DNA from: Deltaproteobacteria bacterium
GTDB taxonomy: Bacteria > Desulfobacterota > Desulfarculia > Adiutricales > Adiutricaceae
Length of the DNA stretch: 14,112 nucleotides
Direction: 5' to 3'
NCBI GenBank assembly: GCA_031257955.1
Contig: JAIRNQ010000335.1
Coordinates: forward strand, 1-14,112
Shown here: positions 1 to 7,434 of the stretch, in pieces
Layout of the letters: each line of letters opens with the position of its first letter
How positions within the stretch are numbered: the stretch's first letter is position 1
Made by a program: the position numbers and the translations under genes
The notes under the pieces: generated by a model
What the model saw: the letters and a program-made list of their open reading frames with translations, nothing else
Databases searched by the model: none
What the model was told of the DNA's origin: nothing

Positions 1-775
1 ATTTTTTGGTGACCGTTTTCTTGGCGGCGGCGGTCGTGGACTTGGTCACCGTAGATTTGGCGATGGAGGACTTGTCAAAGGGGGAAGTTACCAAGGAGGG
101 CTTGGAAGCGGAAGCGGAAGCGGTGGCCCTGGTTCCGGCGGTAGCCCTGGGGGAGGAGTACTTGTCGCCCAAGGAAGCCTGGAAGGCCATATCCGTCTGG
201 TGTCTGGACTGGGCGATCCACTGATTCTTGAGCTGGTCAGAGATGCCATCGACGCCGATGTTGTCAACGATTCGGCGGGCGCCTATGTAATGGTCGCCGC
301 GGCCCTTGGCGGTCAGGTAGACCTCCTCGACCGTCTTGCCGGTCCTGGGGCTGTGAATGTATTTATCGTCGCCGGTGTAGATACCCACGTGAGAATAACC
401 GTAGTTGAAAAATACCAAATCCCCCGGCCTTAGCTCATGGCGCTCGATGGGCTCGCCAACGGCCAGCATGTCCCTGGAGGAGCGCGGCAAGGATATTCCA
501 TACTGCTTATAGACCCAGCTCACGAACCCGCTACAATCAAAGCCGGTCTCGGGTGAGTTTCCGCCGTAACGATAGGGGTTGCCTATCTGGGAAAAGGCGG
601 TCCGGAGTATTTGATTGACTCGTTGTTGGTTCAGAGAAAAAATGGAAGTGATGGGATCTATTTGTTTAATGACTTTAGCTTGATCGGACTTAAAGCAGCC
701 TGGCAGGAACATCACCAATAGTAATATCGGAAGAAAGGAATATTTTATCAACGCGTTTATTTTATGATATCGCAT
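1..775 (-). CDS. NlpC/P60 family lipoprotein, cell-wall endopeptidase (3' end outside window)
   Basis: I translated this by hand. 258 codons are open from the ATG at 773-775 to the window edge, so the C-terminus is missing. Residues 1-27 form a lipoprotein signal: basic start, hydrophobic stretch, then a lipobox LPGC with the lipidated Cys27. Residues about 52-170 are an NlpC/P60 (peptidase C40) domain with catalytic Cys81 in FDCSGF, His129 in SHVGIY and third catalytic-position His141 in YIHSP, plus the RPGDLVFF motif. This family cleaves peptide stems of peptidoglycan, so an envelope-anchored murein hydrolase is the likely role. From about residue 205 the sequence becomes a Ser/Thr/Ala/Lys-rich low-complexity tail, possibly a wall-binding or linker segment. 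The start is supported by GGGAG at 781-785, five bases upstream. Family assignment is firm; the precise bond cleaved is not known. Confidence 0.93.
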   Translation of the reverse strand, partial: MRYHKINALIKYSFLPILLLVMFLPGCFKSDQAKVIKQIDPITSIFSLNQQRVNQILRTAFSQIGNPYRYGGNSPETGFDCSGFVSWVYKQYGISLPRSSRDMLAVGEPIERHELRPGDLVFFNYGYSHVGIYTGDDKYIHSPRTGKTVEEVYLTAKGRGDHYIGARRIVDNIGVDGISDQLKNQWIAQSRHQTDMAFQASLGDKYSSPRATAGTRATASASASKPSLVTSPFDKSSIAKSTVTKSTTAAAKKTVTKK

Positions 776-1434
776 TTAGACTCCCGTTGGATAATTCGAT
801 CTCCGTTTTTTTGAATGGCCCACCAAAGTGTGGGTTAGTCATCCATCGAAAACGGGATACGGCTAGCGGGGGGGTTCACGACGCTTAAAAGCAGACTTCA
901 AACCTCAATAGCTGGCATTTCCAGCGGAAAGGCGGCCCCGACAAAGTTAATTTTAAGCCGAACGGGCTAATCCCGGGGATTTGTCCCAATTAGGGATATG
1001 CGGGATCACAAAAAATGGAAAGGCCAGTTCTAACTCTCATTAACGGAAAATGACAAATAAAAACGTGAAGTTACCGACTGGATTTCGTTTTAGCCCTTAC
1101 TGCGAACTAACGCGAGTCCCAGAGCGGCAATTGGCTCGGTTTTCACGTATGGCGGATTTTTTAAAAAGGATCGAAGACGGTTTAAGAAATTCGAAGTTTC
1201 GGAAAGCGAAATTCGCTTGACTTTCAGCTAGCCTAATATGCTAACCTTCAGATTGCGTAATTATTACATATAGAATCATAGATGTCAAGCGATTATTTTC
1301 AATATTTCAAATTAACGGATATGTGTGCCGTTGATACTGCCAATCGCGCTTCAGGGCGGACCTGGGGACCGGGGGCTAAGGCGGGACAATGGACTTAGTT
1401 TTAGACTATCTTTAGATATAAGATACTAGTTCAA
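776..1434. other. Spacer between ptsI end and the NlpC gene, no gene seen
   Basis: This 659-bp AT-richer stretch has no convincing open frame on either strand. It holds a near-consensus leftward promoter (1260-1288) and a perfect 7+1+7 inverted repeat at 1204-1218 (AAGCGAA-A-TTCGCTT). It also holds a small CCCAC/GTGGG inverted repeat at 819-834. A transcript from the promoter would carry a leader of about 480 nt before the NlpC start. I see no clear intrinsic terminator directly after ptsI. Confidence 0.6.
1260..1288 (-). promoter_or_regulatory. Sigma-70 type promoter, extended -10, reading toward the NlpC gene
   Basis: Read on the minus strand, a perfect TTGACA (plus-strand 1283-1288) is followed by a 17-base spacer and AATAAT (1260-1265), five of six matches to TATAAT. 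A TG one base upstream of the -10 makes it an extended -10. The predicted start site is near 1253. It lies about 480 bases from the NlpC start codon, so it produces either a long leader or a separate small RNA. Confidence 0.65.
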
Positions 1435-3201
1435 TTACCTAAATCTATCCTTTAAATGGCAGTTTATTAGCTTTAAGGAATCCTCAGTAGTGGATACTGT
1501 CAATATCTCTTCGGATATTTTCTTTACTTCGGCATACGAAGACATCCGTATCAGTCTTTTTATGGTAGGTATCGATCCAGAGGGCATAGACAGGGTATCG
1601 GCCCCGAATCCCACCAATATGGGGGCGCTGGCCGGCTCGGCCGCCATGTCGCCGCAGACGGAAACCGATAGGCCCCGGGCCCGCCCGGCGTCTATGGTGG
1701 TTTTTATCATCCTGAGGATGGAGGGATGAAATGGTTGGTACAGTTCGGCCACGTCGGGGTTGGTCCGGTCCAGGGCCAAGCTGTACTGGATCAAATCGTT
1801 GGTGCCGATGGAGAGAAAATCGGCCTCCCGGGCCAGCTCGTTTACCATCGAGACGGCGGCGGGGACCTCGATCATGATGCCCAAGGGGATTTCGGGCGCC
1901 ACCTCGTGGCCTTCCCGGGCTAGCCCGTCGGCGGTGTCGGCCATAATCTCCTTGGTTTGCCTGACCTCGTCCAGGCTGGAAATCATGGGCAGCATTATCC
2001 TCAGTTGGCCGAAGGGCGAGGCCCTGAGGATGGCCCTAAGCTGGGTCCGGAAAACGTCCTGGTGCTTGAGGCAAAACCTGATGGCCCTGAGGCCCAGGGC
2101 TTGGCTTTGGCCGGAACCGTCGAGGTACTTGGCCCCCATGATCTTGTCGGCGCCCAGATCCAAGGTCCGGATGACGACCGGCCTGGGGGAGGCGGTGGCT
2201 ACCACCCGGCGGTAGATCTCGAACAGTTCTTCCTCGGTGGGCAGCTCCCGTTTGGTCAGGTACATAAACTCGGTGCGGTAAAGGCCTATGCCCTCGCCGC
2301 CGGAGGCCATGATGACCGGCAGCTCCTCGACCAGTTCCAAATTGCCCATGACGTCAACCTTATGGTCGTCCAATGTTAGGGCCGGCAGGTGGGCGCAGCG
2401 GTTGACCTCGACCTTATAGGAAGCTTGGGCGTTTTGGCGGTTTTTGTAGAAATTGGTGGCGTCGCTGTCGGGGTTGTGGATGACGTGCCCCTCGATGGCG
2501 TCGATTATGAGGCGATCGCCGTGTTCGAGGACCTTCAGGAGGCCCTGGGCGCCAACGACCATGGGGATGCCGATGGCCTGGGCCACCAAGGCGCTATGGG
2601 AGGTCTGGCTGCCCCTTTCGGTCACGATGCCGGCCACCAACTTGGGGGGCAAGGCGGCCACTTCCGAAGGGTTCAGCTCCAATGACACGACCACGCAGCC
2701 TTTCTCGAAGGCCAACCGGTCGCCGGTTTCGCGTTCCTGGAGGGTGGAGACCAGGGAATTGGAAACGGTTTCGATGTCGTAGACTCGACTCTTAAGGTAT
2801 TCGTTCTCAAAGGAGGAGACTATTTTGATGTATTGGCCAAAAGTGGCCGCCAGGGCCGCTTCGGCGTTGATCCGTTTTTCCCGGATCATGTTCTCGGTTT
2901 GGTTGAATAGGTGTGGGTCGTTGAGAAGCAGAAGGTGGGTACTGAATATGTCCCCGTCGGCGGAAATAAGTTCCTGGGGCAAGACTTTCTGGGCCGCCGA
3001 CAGGTGTTGATAGGTGCGTTCCTTGGCCTCCCGAAGCCTTTGGATTTCGGGCTCGACCATGTCCTGGGAGGCCAGTTTATAGCGGCTGTGCCTGATCCTG
3101 CTTGAATGGATTATGTGGACCGGGCCAATGGCCAAGCCATGACCCACGCCCACGCCATAAAATACCGTCTCGGCCGGTACGAATGGGGGCGGAAGGATCA
3201 T
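1435..3201 (-). CDS. ptsI: PTS Enzyme I (phosphoenolpyruvate-protein phosphotransferase)
   Basis: Enzyme I takes phosphate from phosphoenolpyruvate onto a histidine and passes it to HPr in the cytoplasm, the first step of the PTS. With the start chosen here it is 588 residues, close to the usual length of about 575. The N-terminal HPr-binding region covers about residues 15-240. Phospho-accepting His202 lies in the TSHSA motif. The C-terminal PEP-binding barrel contains EGIGLYRTEF (303-312), the signature DFLSIGTNDLIQY (461-473) and catalytic Cys516 in SVCGDMA. The frame stays open for 34 more codons upstream, but that stretch overlaps ptsH in another frame and is not Enzyme I-like. The ATG at 3201 overlaps the ptsH stop as ATGA, which implies translational coupling. 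The overlap explains the lack of a Shine-Dalgarno sequence. All catalytic residues are present, so the enzyme should be active. Confidence 0.96.
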   Translation of the reverse strand: MILPPPFVPAETVFYGVGVGHGLAIGPVHIIHSSRIRHSRYKLASQDMVEPEIQRLREAKERTYQHLSAAQKVLPQELISADGDIFSTHLLLLNDPHLFNQTENMIREKRINAEAALAATFGQYIKIVSSFENEYLKSRVYDIETVSNSLVSTLQERETGDRLAFEKGCVVVSLELNPSEVAALPPKLVAGIVTERGSQTSHSALVAQAIGIPMVVGAQGLLKVLEHGDRLIIDAIEGHVIHNPDSDATNFYKNRQNAQASYKVEVNRCAHLPALTLDDHKVDVMGNLELVEELPVIMASGGEGIGLYRTEFMYLTKRELPTEEELFEIYRRVVATASPRPVVIRTLDLGADKIMGAKYLDGSGQSQALGLRAIRFCLKHQDVFRTQLRAILRASPFGQLRIMLPMISSLDEVRQTKEIMADTADGLAREGHEVAPEIPLGIMIEVPAAVSMVNELAREADFLSIGTNDLIQYSLALDRTNPDVAELYQPFHPSILRMIKTTIDAGRARGLSVSVCGDMAAEPASAPILVGFGADTLSMPSGSIPTIKRLIRMSSYAEVKKISEEILTVSTTEDSLKLINCHLKDRFR

Positions 3202-3527
3202 GTTTCGCCAAAACGGTTTTCGATTACCGACGCCACCGCCAAAAGGGCTTGGTCGGCGTCTTCCCCGCTGGCTTTGAGCACTACCTCGGTGTTGTAGGGA
3301 CAACCCAGGCTAATTAGCGATAAAATACTCCTCACGTCGGCTTGACAGTCGTCTTTAACCAAAAAAATCTTTGACTTAAAAGGTTGGGCCGCCTCGACGA
3401 GTTTTCCCGCCGCCCGGGCGTGCAAACCCAGCCTATTTTTAATGACCAACTTAGTGAACATCGTCAAATCGTTGGGGAAAGAGTTGGTCGCGAGGCTTTC
3501 CGCTAGTCCCGTGTCTAGATCGTCCAT
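3198..3527 (-). CDS. ptsH: HPr phosphocarrier protein of the PTS, N-terminally extended
   Basis: HPr relays phosphate from Enzyme I to sugar-specific EIIA proteins. The active-site His36 lies in NRLGLHARAA. Ser67 in DVRSILSLISLG sits exactly where the regulatory Ser46 falls in standard HPr (same offset of 21 from the histidine), so HPr-kinase control is conceivable. The frame gives 109 residues, 22 more than the usual 85-88. An internal ATG at 3461 would give a standard 87-residue protein, but it has no ribosome binding site. The upstream ATG at 3527 has AAGGA at 3537-3541, nine bases away, so I keep it, with some doubt. The gene overlaps ptsI by four bases. Identity is secure; only the start is uncertain. 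Confidence 0.93.
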   Translation of the reverse strand: MDDLDTGLAESLATNSFPNDLTMFTKLVIKNRLGLHARAAGKLVEAAQPFKSKIFLVKDDCQADVRSILSLISLGCPYNTEVVLKASGEDADQALLAVASVIENRFGET

Positions 3528-4031
3528 GCTTAATTATCCTTAAGTGGTCCGGCGAAGGCCATCCGCCGCCTCCAGGCTGATGGCCGGGTTTCCGGTAGGG
3601 TCACCGCCGACTTTTGGCTGGTGGCCGGTTTTCTTTCTGGCTATTTTGGGCGCTCTGGCTACCGCCCGGCCCGTTTGGGCCCTATGGCTAAAGCCCGGCC
3701 CGTTTGGTCGGGTCGGTCGGGTCCCGGCCATTTTTAGGTTCGACGGCGTCCCAATCCCGGTCCGTACCGGCTTGACGGCGAAACTCGGCCCCTTTGGGCG
3801 CGATTTCGGCGACGCCGAGTGGGCGGCAATCGTTCCCTCTAACCGGATTCTTACGTCCGGGCCATTGGCTCTGTATGGGCGGCGGTTAAGCCGCGGGTAA
3901 AAAAACGCTTTCCCGTTACGGTGGGTGAAACGCGATCTGCGTGGGTCGGGCGCCGCCTAAAGCCGCGCCCAGAAATTCGTGGAAGAATATAAGGGCTTAG
4001 ATGTGCGGAATTTAGTACCTTATGCTGATGC

Positions 4032-4061
4032 TTTATCCAGCTATAGTTACCAAAGTGTCAA
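4032..4061 (-). promoter_or_regulatory. ptsH: Candidate sigma-70 promoter reading toward ptsH-ptsI
   Basis: Read on the minus strand, a perfect TTGACA (4056-4061) is followed by an 18-base spacer and GATAAA (4032-4037), four of six matches to TATAAT. Start site would be near 4025, giving a leader of almost 500 nt before ptsH. The -35 is strong, while the spacer and -10 are only fair. Confidence 0.4.
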
Positions 4062-4130
4062 TATCGGCAAATTTTGGTAAAATAAATAATTGAAATCTTG
4101 GTAAAGCTTGGCTTTAGAACTAACGTCATG

Positions 4131-4154
4131 GCGGGTTAAAATAAACTGACCCGC
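4131..4154. other. Hairpin-forming inverted repeat upstream of ptsH
   Basis: GCGGGTTA (4131-4138) pairs with TGACCCGC (4147-4154) through eight positions including one G-T wobble, around an 8-base AT-rich loop. Neither strand has a T-run directly after it, so it is not a standard intrinsic terminator. An operator or leader structure is possible. Confidence 0.35.
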
Positions 4155-4404
4155 AAAAGTAAGTTTTACCGTCAAATATGGCCAAACGAAAAGAACCGTT
4201 AAACGTAACCGGCCAACTTTCGCCTTAGAGATGGCTAAGTTAAGCGAAACAAACTATCGCTCGTACCTTTCGGTGGGCCTTTAGGCTTAACGCGAGGACA
4301 AAAATTATATACTTACGGCGCGGTCCATAGACTACCGAATAGTTGTCTGAAACTGAACTCTCGGCTACTAATTCAAGGGCTCGGGGCGGTCGATAAACGG
4401 TATC

Positions 4405-5214
4405 TTAAACGAAAAGAGTAGCCAAAGCGAACAAAACGACCAACAAAACCGGATAAAGTAAGTAACCGACTATGGTCCAATGCCCAAAACTTACCCGTCT
4501 ATACAGCCAAACGGCCAAGATCGACAAAAGGGCCCAGAGCAAGGACCAGCGGCTGGGATTTTCGGCCGGCAAAAAGACTTTATAAGCGGCCAGGGCCGTC
4601 AAAAAGGCCAAGATTAGTAACCACAGCCATTGGATGGCCCAGATAAGCCTTTCGCCGTGGCTGAGTTGGTAGACGCGATAGACGTCGCAGCCAAGCTCGT
4701 AGCCCTTAAAGACGCCCCATATTCTAACGGGCCAAGCCAGGGCGCAAAACATGATCGGTATCAACAGGGGGCCCAAAAGCGAACCGGTCAGGGTGGTAAC
4801 CAGGACCCCGGTCAGACAGCAAAGCGGGAGCCAAGCTTGCCAGAAAAGCTGGTCGCCCTCGGCGGCCAAGGTCGAGGACAGGGCCTGGACCAATTTTTTG
4901 TCCGTCTGTGGGGTCAGCTCGCCGGCGGCCTGTTCTTCCTCCAGCCTTAAGAGCGCCCCGATAACCAGCCCGCTGGTAATGGGGTTGGTGTTAAAAAAAT
5001 CGAGGTTTCTTTTCCTGGCCTCTTTTAGGGCCTGTGGGTGCCCGGCGTGGGTTATGGCCAAAGCCGGATCTATCACCGTCAAGAGCCCCACGCTCTGCTG
5101 GCTTCTCGGGTTCCAAAGGGCCTCGAGGATACACAGTTTGAGGGCTATTTTTAGGAGCTGGTAGCGATCGAGGGTTCTCGGTGGGCCCTGCGGTCCGCCG
5201 GGGCCATCGGGCAT
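4405..5214 (-). CDS. PTS mannose/fructose/sorbose family IID component (EIID), membrane subunit
   Basis: EIID is one of the two membrane subunits (with EIIC) of mannose-family sugar permeases. The 269-residue protein has the EIID N-terminal helical region (LDRYQLLKIALKL, 15-27). It also has the diagnostic stretch FFNTNPITSGLVIGALLRLEEE in two blocks (FFNTNP 73-78, GALLRLEEE 86-94), GDQLFW at 120-125 and GYELG at 171-175. Hydrophobic segments fall at about 127-160, 193-213, 223-238 and 245-268. The ATG at 5214 is chosen because GAGG stands five bases before it. Starts at 5247 (ATG) and 5259 (TTG) are in frame but poorly spaced from any ribosome binding site. A promoter is seen upstream at 5334-5362. 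No EIIC, IIA or IIB gene neighbours it; ptsH-ptsI lie 877 bp downstream on the same strand. Family assignment is good; the sugar is unknown. Confidence 0.85.
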   Translation of the reverse strand: MPDGPGGPQGPPRTLDRYQLLKIALKLCILEALWNPRSQQSVGLLTVIDPALAITHAGHPQALKEARKRNLDFFNTNPITSGLVIGALLRLEEEQAAGELTPQTDKKLVQALSSTLAAEGDQLFWQAWLPLCCLTGVLVTTLTGSLLGPLLIPIMFCALAWPVRIWGVFKGYELGCDVYRVYQLSHGERLIWAIQWLWLLILAFLTALAAYKVFLPAENPSRWSLLWALLSILAVWLYRRVSFGHWTIVGYLLYPVLLVVLFALATLFV

Positions 5215-5333
5215 TCTAGCCTCGGTGGCTTTGTCCTTACCACTCATGAAGAAAACCAAAACCTGACCCGGAAGCCTTTACCTTGACTTGTCGGAAAAAC
5301 CGGCGGAAGTGGGCAAACCGGTCGTTCAACTCC

Positions 5334-5362
5334 ATTTTACACAATTCATTCGGCCTTGTAAA
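5334..5362 (-). promoter_or_regulatory. Sigma-70 type promoter for the EIID gene
   Basis: Read on the minus strand, TTTACA (5357-5362) and TAAAAT (5334-5339) are separated by exactly 17 bases, each matching consensus at five of six positions. The predicted start near 5327 gives a leader of about 110 nt to the chosen EIID start. Confidence 0.6.
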
Positions 5363-5572
5363 CCAGTATGAGTTAATTTTGACGGTAACTTAGCCAAAGA
5401 TCGTGAAAATTACCAAGTTGGATAATAAGTTTAAGATCCATACAAAAGAATCTAACAATTTATCTTTCAGCGAAGAAACTCTCGCCAAGCTTCCAAGTGG
5501 CACTCCTGGAATATATTGGGCCCGAAACGCCTCCAAACCCCAATCGATTGCCCCGTCCGCCCACCTTCAGAC

Positions 5573-5670
5573 CCCCGGGCGGCCCCCATCCGCCCTCCGG
5601 TCGACCACTGGCCGACCACCGTCCGCGCCCCGGGCGGCCCCCATCCGCCCTCCGGCCGACCACCGTCCGC
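5573..5670. repeat. GC-rich direct repeats, 36 bp x2 with nested 17 bp x2
   Basis: The 36-bp block at 5573-5608 recurs at 5628-5663 with one T/C difference (5601 against 5656), a period of 55 bp. A second word, GGCCGACCACCGTCCGC, occurs at 5610-5626 and 5654-5670, overlapping the end of the second copy. The nesting suggests repeated slippage or duplication in non-coding DNA. Confidence 0.85.
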
Positions 5671-5734
5671 TCTTCGGCCGCCCCCTGGCCAATCGAATTT
5701 GGCCCTTTTGGGCTAACGATTGGTCAAATAACCG

Positions 5735-5762
5735 TTGAGTTTTGGCCCGGACGATTTATAAT
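5735..5762 (+). promoter_or_regulatory. Candidate promoter reading toward the sodium channel gene
   Basis: A perfect TATAAT (5757-5762) is preceded, with a 16-base spacer, by TTGAGT (5735-5740), four of six matches to TTGACA. The start site would be near 5769, about 280 nt before the channel start codon, with the inverted repeat at 5899-5916 inside the leader. Confidence 0.4.
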
Positions 5763-5898
5763 GCGGATATATGTCATTGTCGTCCCAAATAGCCCTTACG
5801 GGACCATCCCTGGACTGTAAGGCCCACCGTTAGCCCGTCCGCGTCTCCCGCCCATGGCCCTAGGGCCTGGGGCCATTAACGACCCAAAAAATATCAAA

Positions 5899-5916
5899 TG
5901 GTCCAGTCATGGACCA
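5899..5916. other. Perfect inverted repeat upstream of the sodium channel gene
   Basis: TGGTCCA (5899-5905) and TGGACCA (5910-5916) form a perfect 7-bp inverted repeat around GTCA, about 130 bp before the channel start. It could be an operator or a small leader hairpin. No regulator is identified. Confidence 0.35.
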
Positions 5917-6046
5917 ACTATCGGACAATGTTTTTATACCCGGAAGGCATTCGATATCTATAACGACCTCTGCCCTGGGCTGGCCCCGTCCACCCCCGGC
6001 CTTAGGCGGGACACTTTTCCGTTAACCCCTTTTCGGAGCCGGTTTT

Positions 6047-7126
6047 ATGCCAAACGACCAAACAACGGGGGAGAGCCTTCCCTTGGAGGCGCCCACGGCG
6101 CCGCCGCTAAATTCCAATATCGCCGACCTTGCGGACGAAAGGCGCGCCCAGACTTCGCCCAAAGAGTCCATTAAAGAGTCTCACAATCCCAAAGAGTCGC
6201 TAGAGGACTCCAATTTAGCGGGCCCGTTCGCCGAAAAGTCTAGCCTGGATTCTCCTAAAAGCGCGAAAGAACCATCGGCGTTCATTAAATTCTGCGGACT
6301 CATTTACAGACCTGGCCCCGAAAGATTCATAATCGGCGTCATTATATTTAATTCCATTATCTTGGGCGTGGAAACCAGCCCTACGGTGGTTAAACACGTC
6401 GGCGGCCTTCTCACCTTCCTGGAAGTGCTGTGCGTGGCCATATTCTGCGTCGAGCTCTCGATGAAAATCGCCTGCGAAAGGCTCAAGTTTTTTACCTCCG
6501 CCTGGAACATCTTCGATTTCGTCATCGTGGCCATCGCCTTGGTTCCCAGCACGGGCAAGCTCTCGGTCCTGCGGTCGTTGCGTATCCTTAGGCTTAACCG
6601 CCTCATCGCCAGGCTTCCCAGGCTAAGGATTATCGTCGAGGCCATCATCAGATCCCTCCCCAGCATCGGCTGGATCGCCTTCCTCCTGGTCATTTTCTTT
6701 TACATCTTCGCTGTCTTAACCACCACCCTGTTTGGGGCCGACTATCCGGAGTGGTTTGGCTCGCTCGGGGCCTCGATGTACACGCTCTTCCAAATGCTCA
6801 CCCTGGAGAGCTGGTCCATGGGCATCGCCAGGCCGGTCATGTCCACTTTCCCCTACGCTTACTTGGTATTCGTGCCTTTCATTCTTCTAAGTTCCTTTAT
6901 CGTGCTGAACATGTTCATAGGCGTGATTGTCAATACCATTGGCGAGGTCATGAACGAGGAGCGTGAGGTGGGCGCCAGGGCCGAGGAAACGGAAGGCGAG
7001 TCCGGAGCGCGAAAGGCCGCGCTGGGCACCCAGCCCGACCACCTAGCCGCCGTGGGCACAGAAATATTAAACCTCAAGGCCCAGCTGGATCGCATAGAGG
7101 GCCTCTTAAAAAACAAACGGGATTAG
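6047..7126 (+). CDS. Bacterial voltage-gated sodium channel (BacNav/NaChBac family)
   Basis: A homotetrameric inner-membrane sodium channel. Residues 1-76 are a polar Ser/Lys/Glu-rich leader with KES-type repeats (KESIKES, PKESLEDS) and no signal peptide; this is longer than the short N-termini usual in the family. S1 is about 92-110, S2 121-141 (FCVELSMKI), S3 151-167 (WNIFDFVIV) and S4 173-190. The S4 voltage-sensor arginines at 176, 179, 182 and 185 are spaced by three. S5 is about 207-229. The selectivity filter TLESWSMG is at 252-259, with the Glu254 ring typical of sodium-selective bacterial channels, and S6 is about 270-300. The C-terminal tail is acidic and then forms a heptad-like helix (about 336-356), matching the family's tetramerising coiled coil. 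GGAG at 6035-6038, eight bases upstream, supports the ATG. The gene is monocistronic and convergent with the histidine kinase. Function is secure by family; its physiological role is unknown. Confidence 0.94.
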   Translation: MPNDQTTGESLPLEAPTAPPLNSNIADLADERRAQTSPKESIKESHNPKESLEDSNLAGPFAEKSSLDSPKSAKEPSAFIKFCGLIYRPGPERFIIGVIIFNSIILGVETSPTVVKHVGGLLTFLEVLCVAIFCVELSMKIACERLKFFTSAWNIFDFVIVAIALVPSTGKLSVLRSLRILRLNRLIARLPRLRIIVEAIIRSLPSIGWIAFLLVIFFYIFAVLTTTLFGADYPEWFGSLGASMYTLFQMLTLESWSMGIARPVMSTFPYAYLVFVPFILLSSFIVLNMFIGVIVNTIGEVMNEEREVGARAEETEGESGARKAALGTQPDHLAAVGTEILNLKAQLDRIEGLLKNKRD

Positions 7127-7128
7127 CC

Positions 7129-7168
7129 CCAATTCTTGGCTACCAATTTTTTGCCGCCAATTCTTGGC
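7129..7168. repeat. 12-bp direct repeat just after the channel gene
   Basis: CCAATTCTTGGC occurs at 7129-7140 and 7157-7168. Each copy is itself partly palindromic (CCAA-TTC-TTGG). Between them, TTGG-CTA-CCAA is followed by six T, which could act as a very weak terminator. The 4-bp stem is too short to call with confidence. Confidence 0.5.
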
Positions 7169-7358
7169 CGTTCGGGCCCTTGCCCCAACCGACCAAGTCC
7201 AGTCGTCACTCCCAAGCGAATACGGGCCCGAAGCTTAGAGCTAGGCTCGGACCGAGGCTCGGCCTCGCGGGCCAAGCGTTTGGGCAAAAAAAGCGCTTGG
7301 AACGAAAGGTCGGCCCCGGCCAGATCGGTTTGTCCCGTACCGCCTCAAGGGGCGCCTC

Positions 7359-7434
7359 GCCCCGCCTTAAGGGCCGCCGGGATTCTTTAGGTCCATGCCC
7401 CGCCTTAAGGGCCGCCGGGATTCTTTAGCTCCAT
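7359..7434. repeat. 38-bp tandem duplication covering the histidine kinase stop codon
   Basis: A 32-bp word (7359-7390) is repeated exactly at 7397-7428, and both are followed by near-identical six-base tails ending in TCCAT, giving two 38-bp units (7359-7396, 7397-7434). The second unit contains the TAA stop of the minus-strand kinase at 7425-7427 and its last codons; the first lies just downstream. Each contains CCTTAAGG. Confidence 0.9.

Larger units (their letters stand above)
3528..4404. other. 877-bp spacer between EIID and ptsH, no gene supported
   Basis: The left half (about 3540-3900) is GC-rich and low in complexity, with a perfect 15-bp direct repeat GCCCGGCCCGTTTGG at 3664-3678 and 3693-3707. 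A plus-strand frame of 118 codons crosses it, but it lacks a ribosome binding site and consists of repeat-encoded Arg/Pro/Gly. The right half (about 3990-4400) is AT-richer and carries a leftward promoter candidate and a hairpin. A same-strand gap this long between PTS genes is odd and could mark lost genes. Confidence 0.55.
5260..6046. other. Divergent spacer between EIID and the sodium channel, no gene supported
   Basis: About 790 bp hold the EIID promoter, a GC-rich duplicated block (5573-5670), a rightward promoter candidate (5735-5762) and a 7-bp inverted repeat (5899-5916). A GTG-started frame at 5403-5738 begins with ordinary-looking residues but turns into Pro/Arg repeats across the duplicated block. 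It lacks a good ribosome binding site, so I do not call it. Confidence 0.5.

Noticed and set aside
1217..1245. Rightward promoter at TTGACT
   Set aside because: No good -10 at 16-18 bases and no rightward gene downstream.
1406..1424. Terminator after ptsI
   Set aside because: Only a 6-bp AT stem (TATCTT/AAGATA) with no T-run.
3202..3303. Longer N-terminus for Enzyme I
   Set aside because: These 34 codons overlap ptsH out of frame and do not resemble Enzyme I; the ATGA overlap start is better.
3544..3900. Plus-strand 118-codon frame with a hydrophobic stretch
   Set aside because: GTG start with no ribosome binding site; composition comes from GC-rich direct repeats; no recognisable domain.
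5403..5738. Plus-strand 111-codon frame
   Set aside because: Poor ribosome binding site; the second half is Pro/Arg sequence dictated by the 55-bp period repeats.
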